A stretch of DNA of 64,000 bases from an uncultured Lachnospiraceae bacterium (GTDB taxonomy: Bacteria > Bacillota > Clostridia > Lachnospirales > Lachnospiraceae). Under the pieces are notes generated by a model. It was given only the letters and a program-made list of their open reading frames with translations. It was not told the origin of the DNA and did not search any database. Location: the NCBI GenBank assembly GCA_910579865.1, contig CAJTXA010000012.1:62001-126000 (forward strand), written 5' to 3'. Of the stretch, positions 17,932 to 27,055 are shown one piece after another. The position numbers and the translations under genes are program-made. The first letter of the stretch is position 1; each line of letters begins with the position of its first letter.

Positions 17932-18960
17932 CTACATTTTATTTAATAATGCATATGTTCTTCCTGCGATGTCATTCAATTTCTCCTGATATTCCACCGC
18001 CCCTAGATCATAGGCAACTTTTGGCATCCCATATACTACACAAGTCGATTCATCCTGTCCTATTGTTCTGGCTCCCGCTTTTCTCATAGCCAGCAAGCCC
18101 TTTGCTCCATCACCACCCATACCAGTCAAAATAATTCCTACCGCATGAGCTCCTGCTACCTTTGCAACAGAATCAAACAATACATCAACAGAAGGACAGT
18201 GGCCATTTACTTTTGGTCCTTTCTTTACTTCCACCTGATAAGCTCCATTTACCTTTACTAAATGCATATGCATATCTCCACCTGGTGCAATCAGTGCGTG
18301 TCCGGGTAACACTCGGTCTCCTGTACGAGCCTCCTTTACCTGAATCCGGCACTGATCATTCAATCGTTTTGCATACATCCCCGTAAACCCAGGAGGCATA
18401 TGTTGCACAATCACAATTCCTGGAATATCTGTTCCATAATTCTTTACTACAGAAAAAATTGCTTCTGTTCCTCCTGTAGAAGCTCCTATTGCTACAATTA
18501 GATTATTTCCTTTTACTGAGAGATATTGTTGTTCTTGTACCATTGTAGCTTTTTTAATATTTCCAATCTTAGCAGTAGATGCAATTTTAATTTTTACCAA
18601 AAGCTCATTTCGAATAAAGTCCTGTAACTGTGTTCGGCTAGATACAGCTGGCTTTGCTACAAAATCCACTGCTCCTGCATTCATTGCATCAAACACTTTA
18701 TCGCTTAAAGCACTAATTACTACAACAGGAAGCGGATATTGAGGCATTAGCTTTCTTAAAAATTCAATTCCACTCATTCTTGGAAGCTCTACATCCAATG
18801 TCATAACATCTGGTTTATGTGCCAAAATTGCATCTCTTGCTTCAAATGGATCTTTTGCAGTTGCCACCACCTGTATTGCAGGATCTCTGCTCAGATTTTG
18901 TACCAACAGTTCTCGAAATACGATAGAATCATCCACAACTAACACTCTAATCGGCCGCAT
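17932..18960 (-). CDS. cheB: CheB receptor methylesterase/deamidase
   Basis: A 342-residue response regulator enzyme that removes receptor methyl groups. The receiver domain (1-120) has Asp56 in TLDVELPRM; the catalytic domain (about 150-342) has the triad Ser161 in GASTGG, His187 in VQHMPPGF and an Asp in GMGGDGAKG near residue 283. It follows cheR by 3 nt, a classical pair balancing receptor methylation. Confidence 0.95.
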   Translation of the reverse strand: MRPIRVLVVDDSIVFRELLVQNLSRDPAIQVVATAKDPFEARDAILAHKPDVMTLDVELPRMSGIEFLRKLMPQYPLPVVVISALSDKVFDAMNAGAVDFVAKPAVSSRTQLQDFIRNELLVKIKIASTAKIGNIKKATMVQEQQYLSVKGNNLIVAIGASTGGTEAIFSVVKNYGTDIPGIVIVQHMPPGFTGMYAKRLNDQCRIQVKEARTGDRVLPGHALIAPGGDMHMHLVKVNGAYQVEVKKGPKVNGHCPSVDVLFDSVAKVAGAHAVGIILTGMGGDGAKGLLAMRKAGARTIGQDESTCVVYGMPKVAYDLGAVEYQEKLNDIAGRTYALLNKM

Positions 18961-18963
18961 CTT

Positions 18964-19806
18964 TTATTTTCCTTCCTTCTTTCTAAATATTGACGGTTGG
19001 ATAATCTGAAATGGCGTACTGTTTCGATCTAGCGTTTCTGTTGTTCCAATAAACAAATAACCGCCCGGTTCCATACTATCATATACCTTTTGAATCAGTG
19101 CTTTCTTTGTCTTATCGTCAAAATATATCATCACATTTCTTAAAAAAACAACATGTAATTTTTTCTTAAATGGAAAAGGATCCATTAGATTAAATTGACG
19201 GAAGATAACTTCCTTTTTCAAATCACCCTTTACCATATACTGCATCTCTCCAGCAATTGGAGTAAAAAAATGTTTCTTCCATTGTTCAGGAAGATTTTTT
19301 AGTTGATCTGCAGTATAAACTCCTGCAATTGCCTGCTGTAACACCTTAGTAGAAATATCTGTTGCTAATACTTTTGTATCCCATTTACTATGTTCCATAC
19401 CAAAAAAATCTACTAATACCATCGCAATCATATAGGGTTCCTCACCAGTAGAAGCTGCACCACACCAGATACGTAAATCCCTTTTATTGCTTTCCTTTGT
19501 CTTTAACCAGGGAAGCACGACCTTTTTTAAATAGTCAAAATGTTCAAATTCCCGCATAAAATAAGTATGATTTGTTGTCAGAAAGTTAACTAACATTTTT
19601 TCCAATGTACCTGAGCGATCTGCTTGCATTGCATCTAAATATTCATTAAAATTTTTCCAACCATTTGATCTAATGTAATTCTCCATACGGCCATTGATAA
19701 TTACTTTTTTCTGACTTAAATCAATTCCATAATGTTGTTTCATATAAGTGGAAACTCGAATAAATTCTTCCTCTGTTATCACCTTTTCTTCCTCCTGGTC
19801 TAACAT
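18964..19806 (-). CDS. cheR: CheR receptor methyltransferase
   Basis: A 280-residue S-adenosylmethionine-dependent enzyme that methylates glutamates of chemoreceptors. Visible marks are the N-terminal helical domain (about 10-75), the SAM site CGAASTGEEPYMIAM, and VFLRNVMIYFDDKTK near residue 215. Its start overlaps the stop of the preceding REC-HD gene by 7 nt, which implies coupled translation, and cheB follows after 3 nt. Confidence 0.94.
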   Translation of the reverse strand: MLDQEEEKVITEEEFIRVSTYMKQHYGIDLSQKKVIINGRMENYIRSNGWKNFNEYLDAMQADRSGTLEKMLVNFLTTNHTYFMREFEHFDYLKKVVLPWLKTKESNKRDLRIWCGAASTGEEPYMIAMVLVDFFGMEHSKWDTKVLATDISTKVLQQAIAGVYTADQLKNLPEQWKKHFFTPIAGEMQYMVKGDLKKEVIFRQFNLMDPFPFKKKLHVVFLRNVMIYFDDKTKKALIQKVYDSMEPGGYLFIGTTETLDRNSTPFQIIQPSIFRKKEGK

Positions 19807-20846
19807 AATTGGCGTGATATCTTACAGCAAATTTCAAAAATATCTGGATTAAACCGAATACCAGATTCCTTTCTCATCTGATCTAATGCTTCCTCTCTGC
19901 TGTAACCTATCTCTCCTGTCAATACACAATAAGTTGACATAATAGAAACAATCTGTGCTGCAAGTGGAATTTCTTCTTGTTTCAAACCATCTGGATATCC
20001 ACTTCCATCCCAATTTTCGTGATGATGACGGGTAATATCAATCGAAGTACTAATAAATTCATTATAATCATTATTGACATGTAAATCCTCTAAAAGTTTC
20101 GCTCCTATTTTGGTATGATTCTGAATAATAGAAATCTCTTCCTCTGTTAGTCCTGATCTTTTTTGCAGTATTTCCTTCGAAATTCCAATCTTTCCGATAT
20201 CACAAAGCGGTGCTGCCAACTCAATCGTGTCAATAAATGTATCGGATATTTTATCTCCAAATTGAAGAGAAAGTTGCATCCCCTGTGCCAATATTTGACA
20301 ATTATATTTTAATCGTTCAATATGTTTTTCTCCATAACTTGAATTTTGTGAAGCAATATTAGCCAATGCATACAAAATATTCTTTTTCTCCATCTCCATC
20401 TGCTTTAACTGCTCATTAACCGAAACTTGTAATCGCCGATTTAATTCCACAAGCTCATGTTTTGCTTTTAATAACCGAAGATGTACACCAACACGTGCCT
20501 GTATAATCTCTGGAACAAATGGCTTTGTAATATAATCTTCACCCCCTAACAAAAATCCCTCTACAATATCCTCTGGATTATCAAATGCTGAAATAAAAAT
20601 AACTGAGATATCCTTTGTTTTCTCATTTCCTTTTAAAACCTTACAAAGTTGATATCCATCAATTCCAGGCATTGAAATATCAGTTAATATCAAATGAGGT
20701 GATAATTGTGGTATTATCTCCAAAGCTTCTTCTCCACTCTCTGCCAAAGTAGGGGAATATCCCATATTAATTATAATATCTTCTAAAATCAACCGATTTG
20801 TTTCCATATCATCTACAATTAGAATTCGTTCTTTTCCTGCATCCAT
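19800..20846 (-). CDS. Response regulator with degenerate HD-GYP output domain
   Basis: About 348 residues: a receiver domain (5-125, acceptor Asp in LTDISMPGIDG), a helical linker, and an HD-GYP domain (about 165-345). The family normally degrades cyclic di-GMP using metals held by HD-x-G-K. Here that motif reads LCDIGKIGI, so the first metal-binding histidine is cysteine, while HHENWDGSGYP is intact. Catalysis is therefore doubtful and a binding or scaffold role is possible. I chose ATG 20846, with AGGAGG about 13 bases upstream; an ATG at 20885 has no ribosome site. Overlaps cheR. Confidence 0.85.
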   Translation of the reverse strand: MDAGKERILIVDDMETNRLILEDIIINMGYSPTLAESGEEALEIIPQLSPHLILTDISMPGIDGYQLCKVLKGNEKTKDISVIFISAFDNPEDIVEGFLLGGEDYITKPFVPEIIQARVGVHLRLLKAKHELVELNRRLQVSVNEQLKQMEMEKKNILYALANIASQNSSYGEKHIERLKYNCQILAQGMQLSLQFGDKISDTFIDTIELAAPLCDIGKIGISKEILQKRSGLTEEEISIIQNHTKIGAKLLEDLHVNNDYNEFISTSIDITRHHHENWDGSGYPDGLKQEEIPLAAQIVSIMSTYCVLTGEIGYSREEALDQMRKESGIRFNPDIFEICCKISRQLC

Positions 20847-20909
20847 TCTCTGAAATCTGCCTCCTTTCTTAATTTTCTTATACATCGATTAATAAAATAT
20901 CTACCATAT

Positions 20910-22343
20910 TTATTTTACTTCTATTACTTTTGTCAATTCCTTATATTCTGTTACTACTTTATCATAATTTTCTTTTTGAATTGCCATCTTTAACCGCAAA
21001 ATTAATCGGCTGATTTCACGTGGTGCTCCTTCTGTCAACTGCTTTACTGTTTCCATAAACATCTCCGCTTTTTCCCAGTTTTCCATCTCAACACAAAGAA
21101 TTAATTTTGATAAGGTACGTTTAAGATTTTCCTGATTTTCTCTTGTTCCATATTCTTTCACTGGATCAAAATCTTCGTTACTATCTCCAATTCCAAAAGT
21201 AGCTGACAAGGCAGATTGTTTTCTATCACTCTCTTGAAGCAGTGCAATATCTTCCTCTGCTACACCTACCCAAATTGAAAAAGAAAAAATACTTCCTTTA
21301 TTCTTTTCACTTTCTACCTCAATTCTTCCACCCATCAATTCCACAAGCTGTTTACAAATATTCAATCCTAAACCAGTTCCACCATATTTTCTAGAAATGG
21401 AAGCATCTACCTGAGAAAAACTTTGAAATAATTTATCTTTATCTGTTTTATCAATTCCAATTCCTGTATCTGAAACAATAAAAAACAACTCTACTTTATC
21501 GTTCACTTGTGCTGTTCGAAAAATTTCCACAGTAATCTTTCCTAACGCTGTAAATTTCAATGCATTTGACAGCAAATTATTTAAAACTTGCACAATACGT
21601 AATTCATCCCCAATAATATACTCTGGCACTTGAGGAGACACTGTCATAAAAAATCCCAATCCTTTTTCTGTAATCTTATTAATATGCTGTGCCTTCACAT
21701 AATCTAACATATTCCGAAAGTGAAATTTACATAATTCAAACGTAAACTTTCCTGCTTCTAATTTGGAAAAATCAAGAATATTATTAATAATTTTATTCAT
21801 ATCTCCACAACATCGTTCTATAATCCGCAGACCTTTTTCGGTTCGCTGCTCAACTTCTTCACTTAATAATTCTCTTACATTTCCCAATATTCCATTTACT
21901 GGCGTTCGTAATTCATGTGTTACATTTGCCACAAACTCAGACTTTACTTTTGCTGCTTGTTGTGCTTCCTGCCTTACTTGTTCAATTTCTCTGCTTAAAA
22001 ATTCTTTTTCCAATATATCATTGGCCATGCATATATATGTATCTTTTAACTCTTCACTTAATATTATTTTTGCTTCTACTGGAAAACAAGTATTATTCTT
22101 CCGATAAGCTACTATATTCTCAACTTTATCCTCAAATACAAAATCTGTTTCAAATCCATCCTCAGAATTTTTGAACGTGTTAGGAAAAACATCACTGATG
22201 TTCTTACCATATAAATCATTTTCATATTCTAGCTTTTCTCTTGCTATCGTATTCCCATAAAAGATCGTTCCTTTTTGATCAAACATAAGAATCATCTCTA
22301 ATGCTTTTTCCATAGGAAAGATATCGCTTTCCTTTCGTTCCAT
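20910..22343 (-). CDS. PAS sensor histidine kinase with C-terminal helical domain
   Basis: A 477-residue kinase without membrane segments, so probably cytoplasmic. A PAS domain (about 10-115), then HisKA with the phospho-histidine in NVTHELRTPVNG, HATPase with NNLLSNALKF, DTGIGI and GGTGLGLNIC, and a C-terminal helical region (about 395-477) without clear motif. There is no receiver domain. The start at 22343 is fixed by GAGGAGG four bases upstream. It lies between the two REC-HD genes, so one or both are likely its phosphorylation partners. Confidence 0.88.
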   Translation of the reverse strand: MERKESDIFPMEKALEMILMFDQKGTIFYGNTIAREKLEYENDLYGKNISDVFPNTFKNSEDGFETDFVFEDKVENIVAYRKNNTCFPVEAKIILSEELKDTYICMANDILEKEFLSREIEQVRQEAQQAAKVKSEFVANVTHELRTPVNGILGNVRELLSEEVEQRTEKGLRIIERCCGDMNKIINNILDFSKLEAGKFTFELCKFHFRNMLDYVKAQHINKITEKGLGFFMTVSPQVPEYIIGDELRIVQVLNNLLSNALKFTALGKITVEIFRTAQVNDKVELFFIVSDTGIGIDKTDKDKLFQSFSQVDASISRKYGGTGLGLNICKQLVELMGGRIEVESEKNKGSIFSFSIWVGVAEEDIALLQESDRKQSALSATFGIGDSNEDFDPVKEYGTRENQENLKRTLSKLILCVEMENWEKAEMFMETVKQLTEGAPREISRLILRLKMAIQKENYDKVVTEYKELTKVIEVK

Positions 22344-22421
22344 ATTATTCCTCCTCAGGCCAAACTCAAAAGAGGGCAACAAAAATAAATATTTTTGCTG
22401 CCTTGCTATCTGTTTCAAATA

Positions 22422-23504
22422 TCATAAAAAATTAAACATTTTAATTACTTCCACAATATTGAAGAACTCATCTCTGGCAAGCTCAAAGCATTCCAGTACA
22501 TCTGGTGCAAATTGACCACATTCACCTCTTAAAATCATATCAAATGCTTCACTATTGGAAAAAGATTCCTTATATACTCTTGGACTTACTAATGCATCAT
22601 ATACATCTGCAAGTGAAACAACCTGTGCACTAATTGGTATTTCATCTTCCACAAGATGATCTGGATATCCTCCTCCATCCCATCTCTCATGATGATAGCG
22701 GCAAATTTCATAACAATAACGATAAAAATCACTTGCCTTATCCCGATAACATTTTTCTAACATATCACATCCAATCGTAGTATGCGACTTCATAATCTCG
22801 TATTCTTCATCCGTCAAACGTGATGATTTTAACAAAATAGCATCTGGAATCCCAATCTTTCCAATATCATGCAATGCTGATGCACGAATAATTTCCTCCA
22901 TCTGTTCCTCTGTCAAACCATACTTTGGAAAATAACGCATTAGATACTTTAACAATATTCTTGTAAAATATTTGATTCGTCTAGTATGTTCTCCTGTTTC
23001 TGCACTTCTAAATTCTACAATAGAACTTAATGCTTCAATCATCAATTCATTTCCCTTACGAATTTCTTTTTCCTTTGCCCGAATCGCACTTTCTTGTTCC
23101 TTTAGACGAATCTCCATATTACGTTTATTTTGATAGAGTTCAATAATATTTTTACTTCTTCTTTTTACAATATGTGGATAAAACGGTTTATGCATTACAT
23201 CTGCTACCCCATAAGAGTATGCCTTATCCTCACTGTCTCTTACTGTTTCGCTGGTAATCAAAATAACAGGAATTCGATCTAGCAAGTTATGTTCCTTCAT
23301 ATAATCCAATACCCGAAACCCATTTAAAATAGGCATTACAATATCCAACAAAATTAATACAATATTATGATTTTTTTCAATTTCATAGATTGCATCCTGA
23401 CCGTTCGATGCTTCAATCGTTTCATATTCCTCACGAAACATTTCATTCAGTATCGCACGATTCACTTCTCCATCATCTACAATCAATATCTGCTGTGTTT
23501 TCAT
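22422..23504 (-). CDS. Response regulator with intact HD-GYP phosphodiesterase domain
   Basis: A 360-residue protein: receiver (1-120, Asp54 in LLDIVMPIL), coiled-coil linker (about 125-150) and HD-GYP domain (about 160-350). The metal site is intact, His212-Asp213 in LHDIGKIGIP, as is HHERWDGGGYP (271-281). In this family the activity is hydrolysis of cyclic di-GMP, controlled by phosphorylation of the receiver. It is the first gene of the chemosensory operon, directly behind the promoter at 23555-23583, and is a paralogue of the degenerate protein at 19800-20846. Confidence 0.88.
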   Translation of the reverse strand: MKTQQILIVDDGEVNRAILNEMFREEYETIEASNGQDAIYEIEKNHNIVLILLDIVMPILNGFRVLDYMKEHNLLDRIPVILITSETVRDSEDKAYSYGVADVMHKPFYPHIVKRRSKNIIELYQNKRNMEIRLKEQESAIRAKEKEIRKGNELMIEALSSIVEFRSAETGEHTRRIKYFTRILLKYLMRYFPKYGLTEEQMEEIIRASALHDIGKIGIPDAILLKSSRLTDEEYEIMKSHTTIGCDMLEKCYRDKASDFYRYCYEICRYHHERWDGGGYPDHLVEDEIPISAQVVSLADVYDALVSPRVYKESFSNSEAFDMILRGECGQFAPDVLECFELARDEFFNIVEVIKMFNFL

Positions 23505-23554
23505 GCCCTCTCCTCAACTTCTTCTTGTAAATAAAGAATTTTTCTTTTGCTACT

Positions 23555-23583
23555 AAAATACCATTTTTCCGTATAAATGTCAA
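23555..23583 (-). promoter_or_regulatory. Promoter of the chemosensory operon
   Basis: Minus-strand consensus -35 TTGACA (23583-23578), 17-bp spacer, -10 TATTTT (23560-23555). No terminator is visible between here and 10399, so the eleven genes from the REC-HD gene to the hybrid kinase probably form one transcript of about 13 kb. Confidence 0.75.
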
Positions 23584-23618
23584 TAAGTTTATTTGATTGA
23601 TTCACCTGACACATTTTG

Positions 23619-23650
23619 TAAAAAAATAGATAATTTTTTATTTTTATCTA
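23619..23650 (-). terminator. Terminator of the amidase gene
   Basis: Minus-strand TAGATAA (23650-23644) pairs with TTATCTA (23633-23627) and is followed by six to seven T. The stem is A/T-rich and includes the stop codon, so it is only moderately strong. Confidence 0.55.
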
Positions 23651-24343
23651 CCTTTCAAAAGCAGTTTCTAAATATTCTAAAATTCCCTTTGCTAAAGTAT
23701 CTGCCACCTTCTTCTGATAGTCCTCTGTACATAAAAGTTCTGCCTCTTCCCAATTAGAAAGAAAACCACACTCTACAATAACAATAGGACAAGATACATT
23801 TTTTAACAAATAATAATTATCATTTGACTTTGCTGTTCTTGTTTTTGTTGGTTTTAATCCTTCTATCAAACAGTTTTGCAATGTTTCTGCAATCTTTTTT
23901 CCTTTTTCTGATGTTACATAATAAAATACCTGTGGTCCACTTGCACCTGATTCATGGTAACTATTTTGGTGAATACTAACTGCTAGGATACAACCACTTT
24001 TTTCGATAATCTCACAGCGTTTTCTCATATCAGCAAGTTTTTTATTGGAGTCCTCTTCCTGATACAATCCTTCCTCATTCTCTCTTGTTAAAACTACAGT
24101 AATTCCTTGTTCTTCCAACGCAGTTTTTAAATAATATACAATTTTAAGATTAATATCCTTTTCTAGTATATTATTTACTGCCACTTTACCAGAATCCATT
24201 CCGCCATGTCCAGCATCTAATACTACCACACTCTTTTGTTCTGCTGGTGCCACAACTGCTAAAAGTTCTGATCGTTCTGCTAACAAAGAGACTACTATTA
24301 ATAAAATCAATGCTAAAGCCAGCTCCCACTTTTTATCGCTCAC
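23648..24343 (-). CDS. N-acetylmuramoyl-L-alanine amidase (Amidase_3)
   Basis: A 231-residue zinc amidase that cleaves the bond between muramic acid and the stem peptide. An N-terminal hydrophobic segment (8-22) exports or anchors it. Zinc and catalytic marks: His46 in LDAGHGG, Glu61 in ILEKDIN, the His in SIHQNSYH (about 127), and the Glu in VECGFLSN (about 197). Length and motifs fit CwlD-like spore-cortex amidases as well as other cell-wall amidases; the sequence alone does not decide. Third in an apparent operon with the GH18 gene and a small membrane protein. Confidence 0.9.
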   Translation of the reverse strand: MSDKKWELALALILLIVVSLLAERSELLAVVAPAEQKSVVVLDAGHGGMDSGKVAVNNILEKDINLKIVYYLKTALEEQGITVVLTRENEEGLYQEEDSNKKLADMRKRCEIIEKSGCILAVSIHQNSYHESGASGPQVFYYVTSEKGKKIAETLQNCLIEGLKPTKTRTAKSNDNYYLLKNVSCPIVIVECGFLSNWEEAELLCTEDYQKKVADTLAKGILEYLETAFER

Positions 24344-24401
24344 ATTGGCTCCTATAGAAATGTTTTTAACATTTTATGCACTTAGAAAGTCGCCTATTCT
24401 T

Positions 24402-24806
24402 CTAAAATAACCCTATTATCCAAGCAATAAAACTATCTAATATTTGAAATACAATAGAAAAAACTCCCCATAAAAAACTGCAAGACGCCCATAATTGTAT
24501 TCGAAAAGTCCATGAAAAAGAAACTCCTATCCCTATTTGATAAACAGAATATAAAATAAGAAAAATGAACCCAATTGTAGAAAGAACAACTCCGATATAA
24601 CCAATATAAGTTAATTTCCCTAAATCTTGTTGTTCTATATCCTTTGATAACTGCATTTTAGTAAAAAGTTTCTGATAAGGAGTTTTTGCATAAAATGCCC
24701 GAATCCGCCAATGCTTCACCATACGATATTCACATGCCGTACTTAAAAGTATGTAAACAGAAACTATATAAAAAATTGTTTCTATTATTTTTAAGACAAC
24801 TTGCAT
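24402..24806 (-). CDS. Small membrane protein of unknown function
   Basis: A 134-residue protein that I do not recognise. Hydrophobic segments lie at about 5-22, 67-90 and 105-130; the loop between the first two is basic and probably cytoplasmic. It starts 15 nt after the GH18 gene and ends 58 nt before the amidase, which suggests a role near the cell wall. Confidence 0.75.
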   Translation of the reverse strand: MQVVLKIIETIFYIVSVYILLSTACEYRMVKHWRIRAFYAKTPYQKLFTKMQLSKDIEQQDLGKLTYIGYIGVVLSTIGFIFLILYSVYQIGIGVSFSWTFRIQLWASCSFLWGVFSIVFQILDSFIAWIIGLF

Positions 24807-24821
24807 TTACTTCACACTCCA

Positions 24822-26573
24822 CTATTTTAAATAAGATTGAATCACTTCCCAAATTCTATTTTCTGCCAAATTTAGACTCCACTCAGCTACCCCAGCTAAC
24901 TCATAATCTCGAATTAATTTCATCTTTAATCCAATGGAAGTTTCATCCTCTACCCAAACCATATATTTACAGCCATCTGACATATATTCTCCATAATATT
25001 GTCCTAACTGTTCATTCCAAGAAGGACTTACTCCATGATTTTCTAAAAGTTGTTTTGCTACAGCCATTGATACTGCCTGACTACTTAGTAAATAACGTCC
25101 AAATTCAGAAGAGGTATCCTCTACTAACACTCCAGGATCACTTTCTGTTGCTAAACTAGCTGGCATCTGTTTAAACACTCTTGTATAAAATGGAATTGCA
25201 TTAATTACTTTATGAGCTGGAACCTCCTTTAAGGTATTTACAATTCCATCTTCTACAAATCCAATGGAAGCAGTAGAACCATATTCTGCCATCCCTGCGT
25301 AGTGTTCATCATATCCCATAATAATAATATAATCTGCTACAATTCCCTGTTCCTTCCTATTATAATGGGCACTAGAAGCAGTTGGAACATAATTATCAAT
25401 TGACAACACAATCTGATTTCTCCGGCAGGCAATTGACAATTCCCGAATAAACTGAATAAACCCTTCTTCTGCATCAAAACTAAGTGCCTCAAAATCTACA
25501 TTAATCCCATCTAAATTATATTCTAATGCATAACCAATTAACTGCTGAACCAAATATTCCCGACTAGTCATATTCGAAACAGCCCGATATGTACTAGCCT
25601 CATAAGTCATATTTTCTACTAATCCCCAAACCTCTAATCCAAGATTATGAGCTGTATTCACATAATCTTTAGAGGCAAGAGAAACCAATGTTCCATCATC
25701 TGCAGATAAAAAAAACCAAGTCGGTGCTACTACGTTTACACCAGATACTCCATTCATAGCAGATGCTATTGTAGTTCCATCACAACTTCCTCCAATCTGA
25801 TGAAACGCAAGATTGATCTTATTTTCTCTGGAAATTGAAGTATATTCTGGTTCCTGATATCCCCTTTGATTTGTCAAAAGTTCTTGTGTTACCTCTCCAA
25901 TACAATTTCTTTTAATATATCCCTGAAGCCCGTCCATTGTCTGCACGCAGCTCCAATCCTCCATTGCATCCTTGAAAAATAATCGTTCTCCTTCTTTTAC
26001 TTCTTTTAAAATCTCACTTTTAATCCCACCTCGTACTCTTACTTGTGTATCTTTTGTCACTGTCACATAACTTGTATCTTCCCATCTATAATACAATAAT
26101 ACTCTGTTTGGTTCCTGATAAACTTCATAATAAAAATCTGCATATTCTTGTGCAAAGTCCAACGATAAATAAATCTTCTCTTCCTGCTTTAAAATCACAG
26201 CAAAACCATTTTCTACTATTTCCCCATTGACTAAATAAGAGGTTTCTCCTATTGAAAACTTATAAAGATCAAGAGGTGTAGTAAATACCATCTGCCCAAC
26301 AGAATCATCCCAATAAAACCGACTGCTAATTCTATCTTGAATCAAAGAAAGTGGCGCATAATACCGTCCATCTTTTATAATTGCCCTCTCCTCAATTTGT
26401 TCTCCCTGCATTAAAATCACAACTTCTTCTTTTCCCACTCCATAATATTCATATAAATCTGCTTTCTCCTTCGTTGGAGTATACCGTTCTACAATTTTTA
26501 CTCCTATCAAAGCAGCTCCAGCAATCATAATCAAAAATAAAGTTACCATCCATTGTATCAATCTCTTTTTCAT
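24822..26573 (-). CDS. GH18 glycoside hydrolase with SH3 and beta-domain, membrane anchored
   Basis: A 583-residue exported protein. A membrane helix or uncleaved signal (9-27), a copper-amine-oxidase-N-like beta region (about 45-160), a bacterial SH3 domain (about 170-228) and a GH18 barrel (about 250-580). The GH18 motif LDGINVDFE gives Asp355, Asp360 and the catalytic acid Glu362. Such proteins (YaaH/SleL-like) act on peptidoglycan in germination or wall remodelling. Clear AGGAGGG before the ATG. A weak promoter (TTGTGC-N17-TATAGT) lies near 26600-26630. Confidence 0.88.
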   Translation of the reverse strand: MKKRLIQWMVTLFLIMIAGAALIGVKIVERYTPTKEKADLYEYYGVGKEEVVILMQGEQIEERAIIKDGRYYAPLSLIQDRISSRFYWDDSVGQMVFTTPLDLYKFSIGETSYLVNGEIVENGFAVILKQEEKIYLSLDFAQEYADFYYEVYQEPNRVLLYYRWEDTSYVTVTKDTQVRVRGGIKSEILKEVKEGERLFFKDAMEDWSCVQTMDGLQGYIKRNCIGEVTQELLTNQRGYQEPEYTSISRENKINLAFHQIGGSCDGTTIASAMNGVSGVNVVAPTWFFLSADDGTLVSLASKDYVNTAHNLGLEVWGLVENMTYEASTYRAVSNMTSREYLVQQLIGYALEYNLDGINVDFEALSFDAEEGFIQFIRELSIACRRNQIVLSIDNYVPTASSAHYNRKEQGIVADYIIIMGYDEHYAGMAEYGSTASIGFVEDGIVNTLKEVPAHKVINAIPFYTRVFKQMPASLATESDPGVLVEDTSSEFGRYLLSSQAVSMAVAKQLLENHGVSPSWNEQLGQYYGEYMSDGCKYMVWVEDETSIGLKMKLIRDYELAGVAEWSLNLAENRIWEVIQSYLK

Positions 26574-27055
26574 TTCACCCTCCTATGTATATCAATACCA
26601 AAACACTATAATTCTTGTATTAATATAGCACAATCCGTCCCATATCGCAAGACGAAGAAGCTGTTTTCCAACAGCTTCTCCTGATTATCCAATTATCTTA
26701 TCTTGTTATCATCTTAAAAATCGTTTCTATCAATCATCTAAATGTATCAAATAAAAAATCTTAATCTATCTTATATCTGCTATCCTCCTTTTTAATATTT
26801 TTCGTTTTTCTATTTTCTTAAATCAAATGTTACTCCGTCTATACAACAAATAACTCTATCACTCTTAGAAAAGAAAAAACCACTGGCTATTGATTTTCTT
26901 CTATCTAAAATTACTATCCATAGAGGGGAACTGCCACTTATTATACATTCGGAATCTGCACAAAATTACATCTTAATGGATTATACTCTGTGCAAAAAGT
27001 ACTCTCCATATGTGATTATATTTTATTTCTAAACCATACTTACGATTATTTTCTT
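26574..27055. other. 482-bp intergenic stretch with no convincing gene
   Basis: It holds a short hairpin (AGAAGCTGTT with AACAGCTTCT, 26656-26679) without a T-run, a 22-codon ATG frame on the minus strand with no ribosome site, and a 40-50-codon open minus-strand stretch lacking any start codon. A strong minus-strand AAGGAGG near 26785 is followed by no ATG, GTG or TTG at normal distance. This looks like decayed coding sequence downstream of the CpaB-like gene, but I cannot name its source. Confidence 0.4.

Noticed and set aside
26656..26679. Hairpin as terminator of the CpaB-like operon
   Set aside because: No T-run on either strand and almost 400 bp from the stop codon.
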